Part shown: positions 44,040-52,116 of the stretch, in pieces
Position numbering within the stretch: the stretch's first letter is position 1
How the letters are laid out: each line of letters opens with the position of its first letter
DNA from: G965216905 sp965216905
Lineage (GTDB): Bacteria > Actinomycetota > Acidimicrobiia > Spongiisociales > ZC4RG35
Reading direction: 5' to 3'
DNA length: 64,000 nt
Assembly (NCBI GenBank): GCA_965216905.1
Contig: OZ244213.1
Span: 1,426,001-1,490,000 of the forward strand
Notes under the pieces: generated by a model
Databases searched by the model: none
Seen by the model: the letters and a program-made list of their open reading frames with translations, nothing else
What the model was told of the DNA's origin: nothing
Position numbers and translations under genes: made by a program

Positions 44040-45536
44040 TCAGCCGGAGACGACGACCGGCCGGTTGCGGGCTCGAACTCCCAGCGCCCAGACGACGGCC
44101 ATGACCGCCGCGATCGCCAGCACGATCGACAGGCGGGTCGAGAATGAACCCGGGACGAAGCTGAGGTCGACCGGTGGAGGGGTGAAGTTCTCGCGAGTCG
44201 AGACCCGCTGCACCAATCCGATCACCGTCTCGGGGAGGAACGCCACCACGATCAGCCCCAACGACTGCAGGATCATGAACGGGATCGCCCCTCGGTGGAT
44301 ATCTGCGGTCTTCACTTCGGGCGGCGCCACGGACTGGAGATAGAACAGCGAGAAGCCGACGGGCGGGGAGATGAAGGCCATGTTCAGGTTGATGGCCATC
44401 ATCACCGCGAACCACACCAACAGCGGGCCGGACAGCCCGAGGGCGAGCGCCGCCGGGAGGAACAGCGGCATCACGATGAAGGAGATCTCCAGGAACTCCA
44501 GGTTGATGCCCAGGAGAAACACGATGATGTTGGCGGCGATGATGAAGCCCCAGAAGCCGCCAGGAATGGATGTCAACCAATCGGTGATGAGTCCCTGACC
44601 TCCCAGCCGGTCGAACATGAGTCCGAAGAAGCTGGACGCGAACAGGATCTGGAGCACTAGCGAGGTGATGTTGGCGGTCGACTGTGCCGCTTCTTTGATC
44701 ATGCGCCAGCTGAAGCTGCGGTAACCGATGGCGAGCAGCACTGCTCCCAGTGCACCGGTGGCCCCCGCCTCGGAGGCGGGCGCGATCCCGAAGAAGATGG
44801 TGCCCAACACGGCGAAGATCAGGAGGAGCGGCGGCACGATCGCGCTCAGCGCCTGTTTGATTAGCGGCCATCCGGACAGGGTGCGCTCCTCCTTGGGGAT
44901 GGGTGGGGCGGTTCCCGGCTTGGCATAGGCCAGCAGCACCGCGTATGCAGCAAAGATCATCGAGAGCATCACCCCGGGGATCAGGGCGCCGGCGAAGAGG
45001 TCGCCGACCGAGATCGGGAGAAAGCTGGCGAGGACGATCAGCACGAGGCTCGGCGGGATGAGCTGGGCAAGAGTCCCGGAGGCGATGATGACGCCGGTCG
45101 CCAGCCGGTGGTCGTAGTTGTAGCGGACCATCACCGGCAGTGACAGCAATCCCATCACGATCACCGTGGCCGCCACCACCCCGGTCGCGGCGGCCAGCAG
45201 GGTTCCGACGAAGACCACCGCCACTGCCATGCCGCCCTTGAGTGGACCCATCAGCATCCCGATCGAGGTGAGGAGGCGCTCGGCCAGGCCGGATTTCTCG
45301 AACACGGCCCCCATGAAGACGAACGTCGGGATCGCCAGGAACGTCTGATTGCTCACCGCGTCGGCGAACCACTTCGAGAACAGCCCGTTCAGGGTCTGGA
45401 ACTGGATGAGGTCCAAGGCCAGGGCGATCACGAAGAAGACCACGGAGGTGGCCGCGAAGGAGAACGCAACCGGGTAGCCGCTCAGGATGGCGACCAGGAA
45501 GACCGCAAACATGATGATCGCCAGCCACTCACCCAC
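44040..45536 (-). CDS. TRAP transporter large permease, FcbT3/DctM type
   Basis: 498 aa with about twelve hydrophobic segments. Characteristic pieces: QTFLAIPTFVFMGAVFEKSGLAERLL, GTLLAAATGVVAATVIVMGLL, SGTLAQLIPPSLVLIVLAS and AAQSTANITSLVLQILFASSFFGLMF. The length and first block match the COG4664 (FcbT3) group that goes with the TakP-type binding protein. Forms the ion-coupled substrate path with the small permease gene just upstream. GTG start. Confidence 0.93.
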   Translation of the reverse strand: MGEWLAIIMFAVFLVAILSGYPVAFSFAATSVVFFVIALALDLIQFQTLNGLFSKWFADAVSNQTFLAIPTFVFMGAVFEKSGLAERLLTSIGMLMGPLKGGMAVAVVFVGTLLAAATGVVAATVIVMGLLSLPVMVRYNYDHRLATGVIIASGTLAQLIPPSLVLIVLASFLPISVGDLFAGALIPGVMLSMIFAAYAVLLAYAKPGTAPPIPKEERTLSGWPLIKQALSAIVPPLLLIFAVLGTIFFGIAPASEAGATGALGAVLLAIGYRSFSWRMIKEAAQSTANITSLVLQILFASSFFGLMFDRLGGQGLITDWLTSIPGGFWGFIIAANIIVFLLGINLEFLEISFIVMPLFLPAALALGLSGPLLVWFAVMMAINLNMAFISPPVGFSLFYLQSVAPPEVKTADIHRGAIPFMILQSLGLIVVAFLPETVIGLVQRVSTRENFTPPPVDLSFVPGSFSTRLSIVLAIAAVMAVVWALGVRARNRPVVVSG

Positions 45537-45566
45537 GTCTGGTGCCTCCCAAGCTCACTCCGTTGC

Positions 45567-46172
45567 TCACTCGATCCGCAGCGGTGCGTCGTGTTCCACG
45601 ATTTCGGCGTCGATGCCGCGCAGCCGAGCCACCACCCGGATGAATTCGGCGATGCCTTGCAACAGCAGGAACACCAGTCCCACCAGCATCATGGTCTTGA
45701 TGGGGTAGAAGGGCAGCCCTCCGGCGTTCGGCGAGTTTTCACGGACCTGCCACGAGAACTGGACGGCATCCAGGGAGATGATGATGCCCAGCGCTGCGAA
45801 CGGAAGCAGACCGAGCAGGTGTCCGACCAGGTCGATCCAGGCTTTGGTCCTCGGGGACTGGTTGGCGAACCAGAAGTCGACCCGCACGTTGATCTGGTGC
45901 TTGAGGATGTAGGCGAAGCCGAACAGGAAGATCAGGCTGTACGCCTGCCACTGGGCCTCGATGTAGGTGTTGGAGGCCAGTTGTTTCTCGAGGGTCGCCC
46001 CCAGGTACCGCAGCACCACGTTGACCACCATGATCACGATCGTGACCAGCACCAGGTACTTGGCGACGATCCCAAGCAACTCGGTGAATCGATCCATCGC
46101 CCGCTGGTAGGCGAGCGCCACCGAGAACAGCGGTCCGGGCTGGTTCTCCATGTCGGCGGTCTGGTTGGCCAT
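45567..46172 (-). CDS. TRAP transporter small permease, DctQ/FcbT2 type
   Basis: 201 aa. Four predicted membrane helices, with AQWQAYSLIFLFGFAYILKHQINVRVDFWF, a long-form DctQ segment in the COG4665 group. It pairs with the large permease 30 bases downstream. The ATG at 46172 is chosen because longer frames run through the palindrome array upstream. Its promoter must lie within or near that array. Confidence 0.9.
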   Translation of the reverse strand: MANQTADMENQPGPLFSVALAYQRAMDRFTELLGIVAKYLVLVTIVIMVVNVVLRYLGATLEKQLASNTYIEAQWQAYSLIFLFGFAYILKHQINVRVDFWFANQSPRTKAWIDLVGHLLGLLPFAALGIIISLDAVQFSWQVRENSPNAGGLPFYPIKTMMLVGLVFLLLQGIAEFIRVVARLRGIDAEIVEHDAPLRIE

Positions 46173-46232
46173 CGGTGCGGCGAGCCTACCGGGTGACGAC
46201 CCGCCCCGGCGTTCCCACCGCCCTCCGCGTTC

Positions 46233-46377
46233 TGCACACTGTGCAGGTAGCACCTTCCCGCACCCGTTGCTGCACACTGTGCGACGTGCCGCACGTTCTG
46301 CACACTGTGCGAAATGTCCGACGGCTCGCACAGTGTGCAAGAGGTAGGCTGGCGCGACCTGATGTGCACACTGTGCA
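46233..46377. repeat. Left palindrome array: five copies of TGCACANTGTGCA
   Basis: Copies of the 13-base near-perfect dyad are centred at 46239, 46277, 46305, 46333 and 46371. Spacers between copies are 25, 15, 15 and 25 bases, with unrelated sequence. The last copy ends two bases from the stop codon of the nuclease-like gene. The array lies in the 207-base gap upstream of the TRAP small permease gene and downstream of the nuclease-like gene. The central base is C or G; two copies end in G and one begins with C. Confidence 0.93.
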
Positions 46378-46379
46378 CA

Positions 46380-47315
46380 TCAGGCAGACCGCGCCATCTG
46401 ACGGCGGCCGACTGCCCGGATCAGGTGGAGGCAGCCGTCGGTGTCCTCCGTGAGCATCGACCAGGTGAAGCGGAGAATGTGGAGACCCTGGGCGGTACAC
46501 AGGTTGTCGCGCCACCGGTCGCGCTCGAAGTCGGCCACGCGGGTGTGCCACGTTCGGCCGTCGGCCTCGATGACCAACTGCCAATCGGAGATGTACCGGT
46601 CGACGATGAGCGGTCGGTCCGGGCTGAAGGCGGCACGGAGTTGTGACCGAACCTCGGGAAGGTCCGGCTGGTCGAGCAGCCGATCGAGTCGTGCTTCGAG
46701 GGCCGTCACCAGAGGAGTGGGTGCATGGGGGAGGCGAGAATCGATCAGCGCGCGCATGAAGGCGACCTTGGGAAGGTGATCGCCGGCATGTCGAGCGTGG
46801 ACGTCGGCGAACGCGGCAAGCGTCATCTTCTTGGTGGCGATCGCGGTGTCGACGATCCGCTCGAGATCTGGATCCGAACACCCGCTGGCAAGCTGGAAGA
46901 CCGCTTCGGCGACCGAGACCGTCGGGACACCATCGATGCTCGTGCGGCCGAGTTGATCGAAGTAGCGCGATCGACGAACCCGTGAGAGGCTCGATCGGGC
47001 GCTCCCGGTGACCGGCACCGTCACCTCGACGGCGCCCTCGACTGCGCCGTCGAGACGGTGCAGCGTGGCGGCGGTTCGCCCGGATGCCAACGCCAGCGGA
47101 TGGTGCAGAACCGCCGCCAACACTCGTTGATTCCAGGTGGCCGGAGCGCTCGCCAGTCGGAAGACCTGATGGCTCATCGCCAACCAGGCACCGGCATCGA
47201 GTCGACGTCTGATCTGGGCGGCCGTGACCCCGGCGGCCCGAAGGTCGCGACGGGTGAGCAGTCCGTGTTGGGTGCGGGCCAGATCGGCAGCGACCCGCTC
47301 GGTGAGTCCGAACAT
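46380..47315 (-). CDS. AbiEi-like winged-helix plus DUF559 endonuclease-like protein
   Basis: 311 aa from the ATG at 47315. The N-terminal ~80 residues form an AbiEi_4-like winged helix (LTRRDLRAAGVTAAQIRRRLDAG, then VFRLASAP). The C-terminal ~100 residues are a DUF559 PD-(D/E)XK-type nuclease domain with LIVDRYISDWQLVIEADGRTWH and RDNLCTAQGLHILRF, so D...ExDG metal residues are present. Proteins of this design are common in actinobacteria and have no proven function. What is odd here is that both ends of the gene are bordered by arrays of one palindrome, 5 copies downstream and 6 upstream. It may be autoregulated, or its nuclease or HTH may recognise the palindrome. Next to it lies an EVE-domain gene, divergent. 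Confidence 0.85.
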   Translation of the reverse strand: MFGLTERVAADLARTQHGLLTRRDLRAAGVTAAQIRRRLDAGAWLAMSHQVFRLASAPATWNQRVLAAVLHHPLALASGRTAATLHRLDGAVEGAVEVTVPVTGSARSSLSRVRRSRYFDQLGRTSIDGVPTVSVAEAVFQLASGCSDPDLERIVDTAIATKKMTLAAFADVHARHAGDHLPKVAFMRALIDSRLPHAPTPLVTALEARLDRLLDQPDLPEVRSQLRAAFSPDRPLIVDRYISDWQLVIEADGRTWHTRVADFERDRWRDNLCTAQGLHILRFTWSMLTEDTDGCLHLIRAVGRRQMARSA

Positions 47316-47382
47316 GCTCCCGACTATTCGTGAACCGCCGGGCCGGGTCAAGACGTGTGATGGGACCGGCGCAGCCCCGTCG

Positions 47383-47581
47383 TGCACAGTGTGCACGATG
47401 AGGTGCCTGACGACGCATGTCGCACACTGTGCAAGAAGCTCGGGCTGGTGATGCTGCACGATGTGCGAATCGCACCGCCGCGCACCACATCCTGCACAAT
47501 GTGCGAGACCGGAGGTCCGAACTGGCGTCTTGCACAGTGTGCAGAACCGGGGTTGGCACGACGCGTCGTGCACGGTGTGCA
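47383..47581. repeat. Right palindrome array: six copies of TGCACANTGTGCA
   Basis: Copies centred at 47389, 47427, 47461, 47499, 47537 and 47575; spacers of 25, 21, 25, 25 and 25 bases give a regular 38-base period. The central base and inner arm vary (G, C, GA, A, G, GG forms). The array fills the 289-base gap between the nuclease-like gene (start 47315) and the EVE gene (start 47605). Spacer sequences are all different from each other. Confidence 0.93.
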
Positions 47582-47604
47582 GGCGGTTGTGGTAGCAAGG
47601 GACG

Positions 47605-48081
47605 ATGAAGTACTGGTTGATGAAATCGGAGCCGGGCGAGTACTCGATCGACGACCTGGAACGCGACCGGACCGAGCACTGGGACGGGGTCCGGAACTAT
47701 CAGGCTCGCAATCTGATGCGGGATGAGATGTCGGTGGGCGACCGGGTGCTGTTCTATCACTCGAACGCCAAGCCGCCCGGTGTGGTCGGCGTGGCCGAGG
47801 TGGTGTCGGAGGCGTACCCGGATCACACCCAGTTCGACCCCGACGACCCTCACTACGACCCCAAGTCCGACCCAGACGAACCACGGTGGTGGATGGTCGA
47901 TGTGGGCTTCGTCGAGAAGTTCGGCCGCAAGGTATCGCTCGACGAACTGCGGACCCATGAACGGCTGTCCGACATGGTGCTGCTCAACCGGTCACGGCTG
48001 TCCGTCCAACCCGTCTCCCCCGCGCACTTCAGGTTCATTCTCGACCTGGCTCATCGGGCCGACGGCGAGGCTCAGGAGTAG
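47605..48081 (+). CDS. EVE-domain protein
   Basis: 158 aa single-domain protein starting MKYWLMKSEPGEYSIDDL and containing WDGVRNYQARNLMRDEM and VLFYHSNAKPPGVVGVAEV. EVE is a PUA-like fold related to YTH domains and is thought to bind modified bases in nucleic acids. Free-standing EVE genes are common housekeeping genes, but EVE domains also occur fused to restriction endonucleases. Here it lies next to, and divergent from, a nuclease-like gene through a palindrome array. Converges with glpX. Confidence 0.93.
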   Translation: MKYWLMKSEPGEYSIDDLERDRTEHWDGVRNYQARNLMRDEMSVGDRVLFYHSNAKPPGVVGVAEVVSEAYPDHTQFDPDDPHYDPKSDPDEPRWWMVDVGFVEKFGRKVSLDELRTHERLSDMVLLNRSRLSVQPVSPAHFRFILDLAHRADGEAQE

Positions 48082-49058
48082 TCGACCGAAGAAATCTCTT
48101 GGAGCCGACCCAGGTTGTGAAAGGCATCCATGTACCGGATCGAACCGGTCTTGGACCGCATCATCACGGAGTGGGTCACGGCTCCGCCGCCAGAGAACTC
48201 GACTGCTCGCAAAAACTCCCCTCCGGTGATACCGGTGGCCGCGAACGACACGTTCGTGCCTCCGACCAGGTCTCGCGTCTCCATCACCGCCTCGAGGTCG
48301 TACCCGTGCTCGTCGGCGTACCGACGGTCGGCGTCGTCGCGCGCCCACAGGCGCGCCTGCATCTCTCCACCCATGCAGCGGAGCGCCGCCGCCGCCAGCA
48401 CCCCTTCGGGCGATCCGCCGATGCCGAGCAGCATGTCGATTCCCGACTCCTCACGGGCGGTGGCGATGGCAGCGGAGACGTCGCCGTCGCGGATGAGCCT
48501 GATTCGGGCGCCTGCGGTCCGGACCGCCTCGATGAGGTGGGCGTTTCTGGGACGGTCGAGGATGATGACCGTGAGGTCGTTGACGCGATCGCCTTTGGCC
48601 TTGGCCATCCGGCGGAGATTTCGCTCCACCGGCGCGTCGAGGTCGATCATCCCTGCCGCTTCGGGTCCCACCGCGATCTTGTCCATGTAGACCATCGATC
48701 CCGGCGAGAACATGGTCTCCCGATCCGAGACCGCGATCACCGACAACGCCCCCGGCATTCCGGCCGCGGTGAGGGTGGTGCCATCCACCGGGTCGACGGC
48801 GACGTCCACCGGTCGACCATCGCCGTTGCCGACCAGTTCCCCGTTGTGGAGCATCGGGGCCTCGTCCTTTTCGCCTTCGCCGATGACGACGACGCCGTCG
48901 AGAGACAACGTTCCCAAATGGGCGCGCATCCCGTCGACCGCCGCCTGGTCGGCGGCATCCTTCTGGCCGCGCCCCTGCCAGCGGGCGGCGGCGAGGGCGG
49001 CGGTCTCGGTGACCCGGGCGAGGTCGAGCCCGAGATTTCGATCGGGGATCTCGGCCAT
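48072..49058 (-). CDS. glpX: Class II fructose-1,6-bisphosphatase
   Basis: 328 aa. Motifs: GEGEKDEAPML, DVAVDPVDGTTLTAAGMPGALSVIAVSD, MDKIAVGP, and the C-terminal ATGITGGEFLRAVEF. Converts fructose-1,6-bisphosphate to fructose-6-phosphate in gluconeogenesis; class II is the actinobacterial form. ATG at 49058 sits one base beyond the upstream thiolase stop; an ATG three codons earlier is also possible. 3' end overlaps the EVE gene by 10 bases, convergent. Confidence 0.95.
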   Translation of the reverse strand: MAEIPDRNLGLDLARVTETAALAAARWQGRGQKDAADQAAVDGMRAHLGTLSLDGVVVIGEGEKDEAPMLHNGELVGNGDGRPVDVAVDPVDGTTLTAAGMPGALSVIAVSDRETMFSPGSMVYMDKIAVGPEAAGMIDLDAPVERNLRRMAKAKGDRVNDLTVIILDRPRNAHLIEAVRTAGARIRLIRDGDVSAAIATAREESGIDMLLGIGGSPEGVLAAAALRCMGGEMQARLWARDDADRRYADEHGYDLEAVMETRDLVGGTNVSFAATGITGGEFLRAVEFSGGGAVTHSVMMRSKTGSIRYMDAFHNLGRLQEISSVDYS

Positions 49059-49059
49059 C

Positions 49060-50244
49060 TCAGCCATCCACACGCAGGATGATGGCGTCGCCCTGGCCGC
49101 CACCACCGCAGAGCGATGCCGCACCGATCCCCCCGCCGCGCCGGCGGAGAGCGTTGATCAACGTCACGAGGATTCGGGCGCCGCTGGCCCCGATGGGATG
49201 GCCGAGGGCCACCCCGCCCCCGAAGACGTTCACTCGCCCGTCGTCGAGATCGAGCATCTGTGCCGACCACAGGGCCACGGCTGCGAACGCCTCGTTGATC
49301 TCGACGAGATTCAGGTCCGACGGTTCCAGCCCGGCATGCTTCAGGGCGACCTGGATGGCCTCGGCCGGACGCTCGTGGAGCGTGGCGTCGATGCCGCCGA
49401 CCTGGCCGTAGGCGAGGATCTCCGCCAGGACCGGGACCTCTGCCGCACTCGCCGACTCGCGGTCTGCGACCACCAGCGCAGCGGCTCCGTCGGAGATCTG
49501 GCTGGCATTCCCGGCCGTGATGGTGCCGTCGTCCACGAAGGCCGGCCGCAGCCGCCCCAGGCTCTCCGATGTGGTTCCTTCCCGGATGCCCTCATCACGC
49601 TCGACCACGACCGGATCGCCCTTCCGCTGCGGTACCTCCAACGGAACGATCTCTTCGGCGAATGCCCCGGTGTTAGTGGCGGCCAGCGCCCGCTCGTGGG
49701 AGCGAGCCGACCAGTCGTCTTGGCGGGCTCGGTCGATACCGAGTTGCGCGTTCTTGTGGTCCGAGCTCTCGCCCATCGAGCAGTGGTCGAAGGCGCAGAA
49801 CAGCCCATCGTGGGTCATCACGTCCACCAGGGTCGAATCGCCCATCCGGACGCCCCACCGCAGCTCGCGCACCACGTGGGGCGCGTTGGACATCGACTCC
49901 ATCCCGCCGGCCATGACGAAGCTCGCATCGCCCAGGCGGATCGCACGAGACGCCAATCCAACGGCCGCCATACCGGACAGGCAGACCTTGTTGATCGTGA
50001 TGGAGGGCACCGTCATCGGGAGACCCCCCCGGACCGCTGCCTGGCGGGCCGTGATCTGACCTTCTCCGGCCTGGAGCACCTGACCGAAGATGACCTCGTC
50101 GATGACCGTCGGTTCGATCCCGGATCGATCGACGGCTGCGTCGATCACGGCCCCTCCCAGGTCCACGGCGCGAAGCGGGGCCAGGCCTCCTCCGTACCTT
50201 CCGATCGGGGTTCGAGCGATGGATGTGATGACAGGAGACTTCAT
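49060..50244 (-). CDS. Acetyl-CoA acetyltransferase (thiolase)
   Basis: 394 aa. Catalytic Cys in NKVCLSGMAAVGLA near residue 88, GGGVALGHPIGASGARI (catalytic His) and the C-terminal CGGGGQGDAIIL (second Cys). Length and order are those of biosynthetic or degradative thiolases. ATG at 50244 is family-like (SPVITSIARTPIGRYGG). Followed by glpX and divergent from methylmalonyl-CoA epimerase, placing it among acyl-CoA metabolism genes. Confidence 0.93.
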   Translation of the reverse strand: MKSPVITSIARTPIGRYGGGLAPLRAVDLGGAVIDAAVDRSGIEPTVIDEVIFGQVLQAGEGQITARQAAVRGGLPMTVPSITINKVCLSGMAAVGLASRAIRLGDASFVMAGGMESMSNAPHVVRELRWGVRMGDSTLVDVMTHDGLFCAFDHCSMGESSDHKNAQLGIDRARQDDWSARSHERALAATNTGAFAEEIVPLEVPQRKGDPVVVERDEGIREGTTSESLGRLRPAFVDDGTITAGNASQISDGAAALVVADRESASAAEVPVLAEILAYGQVGGIDATLHERPAEAIQVALKHAGLEPSDLNLVEINEAFAAVALWSAQMLDLDDGRVNVFGGGVALGHPIGASGARILVTLINALRRRGGGIGAASLCGGGGQGDAIILRVDG

Positions 50245-50326
50245 ACTGATGAAGCCTATCGGCGTTCCGGCTGCTGGAAGCCGGATCCAACCGTTCGGCC
50301 AGTGGCTCCGACAGGGCCGACCGGGG

Positions 50327-50332
50327 TAGGTT
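50327..50332 (+). promoter_or_regulatory. -10 box of the methylmalonyl-CoA epimerase gene (leaderless start)
   Basis: TAGGTT is six bases from the ATG. No Shine-Dalgarno sequence is present in the six bases between. The layout matches the radical SAM and dnaX genes. Confidence 0.5.
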
Positions 50333-50338
50333 GGTGAC

Positions 50339-50782
50339 ATGAAATTGCTCAATCTCGATCACGTCGGCATCGCCGTGCACGATCTCGACGACGCGATCGA
50401 GGGATACCGGAACCGGTACGGCGTCGAGCCGGTCCACCGAGAGGTGGTCGAGTCGCAAGGAGTGGAAGAGGCGATGATTCCGGTGGGCGGCTCGTCCGTC
50501 CAGCTGCTGTCGCCGCTGGCCCCCGACACGCCGGTCGGTCGGTTCCTCTCGTCTCGCGGGGAAGGCCTCCACCATGTGGCGTACCACGTTGCGGACATCG
50601 ACGTCGCGCTGGCGCATCTCCAGGAAGCCGGAGCGCGGCTGGTCGATGAGAACCCGCGGATCGGTGGCCAGGGCGCTCGGATCGCGTTCGTTCATCCGGC
50701 CGATCTGGGCGGTACGCTCATCGAGCTCGTCGAGCCGGCGGAGGGCCGAACGGCGGACACCGGCACAGAGGGTGCAGCGTGA
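50339..50782 (+). CDS. Methylmalonyl-CoA epimerase
   Basis: 147 aa glyoxalase-fold protein. MKLLNLDHVGIAVHDLDDAI opens, then LLSPLAPDTPVGRFLSSRGEGLHHVAYHV with metal His residues, and IAFVHPADLGGTLIELVEP at the end. It interconverts (R)- and (S)-methylmalonyl-CoA in propionate and odd-chain or branched acyl-CoA breakdown. A 4-base overlap with a carboxylase epsilon-like gene supports this pathway. Confidence 0.93.
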   Translation: MKLLNLDHVGIAVHDLDDAIEGYRNRYGVEPVHREVVESQGVEEAMIPVGGSSVQLLSPLAPDTPVGRFLSSRGEGLHHVAYHVADIDVALAHLQEAGARLVDENPRIGGQGARIAFVHPADLGGTLIELVEPAEGRTADTGTEGAA

Positions 50783-51045
50783 CGTCGGTCGGGTCGAAGG
50801 ATGGAATCCAAGTGGGCACCATGGGGGGCGCAAGCGGTGTGATCATTCGGGGCGGAGCAGGACCGTTCGAGGCGGCGGTGGTGGCCGCGGTTCTCGATCA
50901 GGTGGTGAACGAGGAGGAGGCACTGGCGAGACGACGACCTCCGTCGAGTCTCCCACCGGCGTGGGTACGAGTGGGCGCACCGGTCCCATTCGGTCGGTTT
51001 GTCGAGACCGTCATCCCGGACCGCACCGGCCCAGACCTCGATTGA
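50779..51045 (+). CDS. Acyl-CoA carboxylase epsilon-like small subunit
   Basis: 88 aa. Contains IRGGAGPFEAAVVAAVLDQVVNEEEALARRRP followed by LPPAWVRVG, a pattern like the epsilon subunits of actinobacterial acetyl/propionyl-CoA carboxylases (short helix, basic stretch, single Trp). Starts at a GTG overlapping the epimerase stop. The large carboxylase subunits are not in the window. Assignment by length, motif and context. Confidence 0.7.
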   Translation: MTSVGSKDGIQVGTMGGASGVIIRGGAGPFEAAVVAAVLDQVVNEEEALARRRPPSSLPPAWVRVGAPVPFGRFVETVIPDRTGPDLD

Positions 51046-51080
51046 TCTCGCCCGGCATCCACGAGAGGAGCCCCATACCC

Positions 51081-52097
51081 ATGTCACGTGCATCCACCGC
51101 ACCCTTCGGAACCGTCTTCGCGACCACCATGTCCACCGCACAATGGGCGGACGGCGCCTGGGGAGAACCCCAGTACGTGCCGACCGGTCCGTTCAGTTTC
51201 CATCCCGCCACCCACGTCCTCCACTATGGGAGCGCCTGCTTCGAAGGGTTGAAGGCCCACCGCGGCGCCGATGGAACGACCCGCATCTTTCGGCTCGACG
51301 CCCACGTCGAGCGGATGCGCCGGTCAGCCGAGTTGTTGCTTCTGCCTGCGCCGCCGGCCGAGATGCTGGCGGACATGATCGAATCGACCGTTCGGTCGAA
51401 CATCGACGAGGTGCCGGACACCCCGGGATCCCTCTACATCCGCCCGACACTGATCGGAACCGAGCCCAACATCGGGGCGGCGGCGGTGCCGTCGAAGGAG
51501 GCGCTGCTGTATGTGCTCAACTCGCCGGTCGGTGACTACTTCTCAGGAGGCATCCGCCCGCTCCGTCTGGCGATCGAGACGGATCAGCCACGAACCACCC
51601 CCCAGTTCGGCATGGTGAAGTCTGGGGCCAATTACGTGATGGCACTCGGCATCACCATGGCGGCCAAGAAGGAGTTGGGGATCGATCAGGTCCTGTTCGC
51701 GCCCGACGGGGTGGTGCAGGAGACCGGTGCCGCCAACTTCCTGCTCATGGACTCCGACCAGGTCATCACGCCCGCCCTGACCGAGTCCTTTCTTCACGGT
51801 GTGACCCGTGACTCGATCTTGCAGATCGCTCGGGACCGGGGGATGGCCGTGCACGAACGGCAGGATCTGACGGTGGACGAGGTCCTCGAGTTCGCAACGC
51901 GTCCGGATGCCGAAGCCGCCCTCTCCGGCACGGCGGCCGTGCTGGCTTCGGTCGGAACACTGGTGCATCACGGGGAGGACCTCCCGGTCGGTTCGGGCGA
52001 CGTGGGTGCCACCACCCTGGCTCTCCGGTCGGCGCTGACCGAGCTCCATGCCGGACGCACGCCGGACCCGCATGGCTGGTTGACCGCCGTCGACTGA
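51081..52097 (+). CDS. ilvE: Branched-chain amino acid aminotransferase
   Basis: 338 aa, fold type IV PLP enzyme. FHPATHVLHYGSACFEGLKAHRG, LYIRPTLIGTE, PLP lysine in QFGMVKSGANYVMALG, GIDQVLFAPDGVVQETGAANFLL, and the C-terminal ALSGTAAVLASVG. Transfers amino groups between branched amino acids and 2-oxoglutarate. ATG at 51081 with GAGAGGAG upstream. Ends 18 bases from the convergent murJ stop. Confidence 0.95.
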   Translation: MSRASTAPFGTVFATTMSTAQWADGAWGEPQYVPTGPFSFHPATHVLHYGSACFEGLKAHRGADGTTRIFRLDAHVERMRRSAELLLLPAPPAEMLADMIESTVRSNIDEVPDTPGSLYIRPTLIGTEPNIGAAAVPSKEALLYVLNSPVGDYFSGGIRPLRLAIETDQPRTTPQFGMVKSGANYVMALGITMAAKKELGIDQVLFAPDGVVQETGAANFLLMDSDQVITPALTESFLHGVTRDSILQIARDRGMAVHERQDLTVDEVLEFATRPDAEAALSGTAAVLASVGTLVHHGEDLPVGSGDVGATTLALRSALTELHAGRTPDPHGWLTAVD

Positions 52098-52116
52098 CCG
52101 CCCCGGCGGGGTGGTC
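52096..52116. terminator. Terminator hairpin between ilvE and murJ
   Basis: GACCGCCCC and GGGGTGGTC pair as nine-base arms with one G-T wobble and a three-base loop, in the small gap where the two genes converge. Confidence 0.6.

Noticed and set aside
46233..47581. Calling the palindrome arrays a CRISPR array
   Set aside because: The repeat is only 13 bases, fully dyad-symmetric and variable at its centre, spacers are 15-25 bases, and no cas gene is present.
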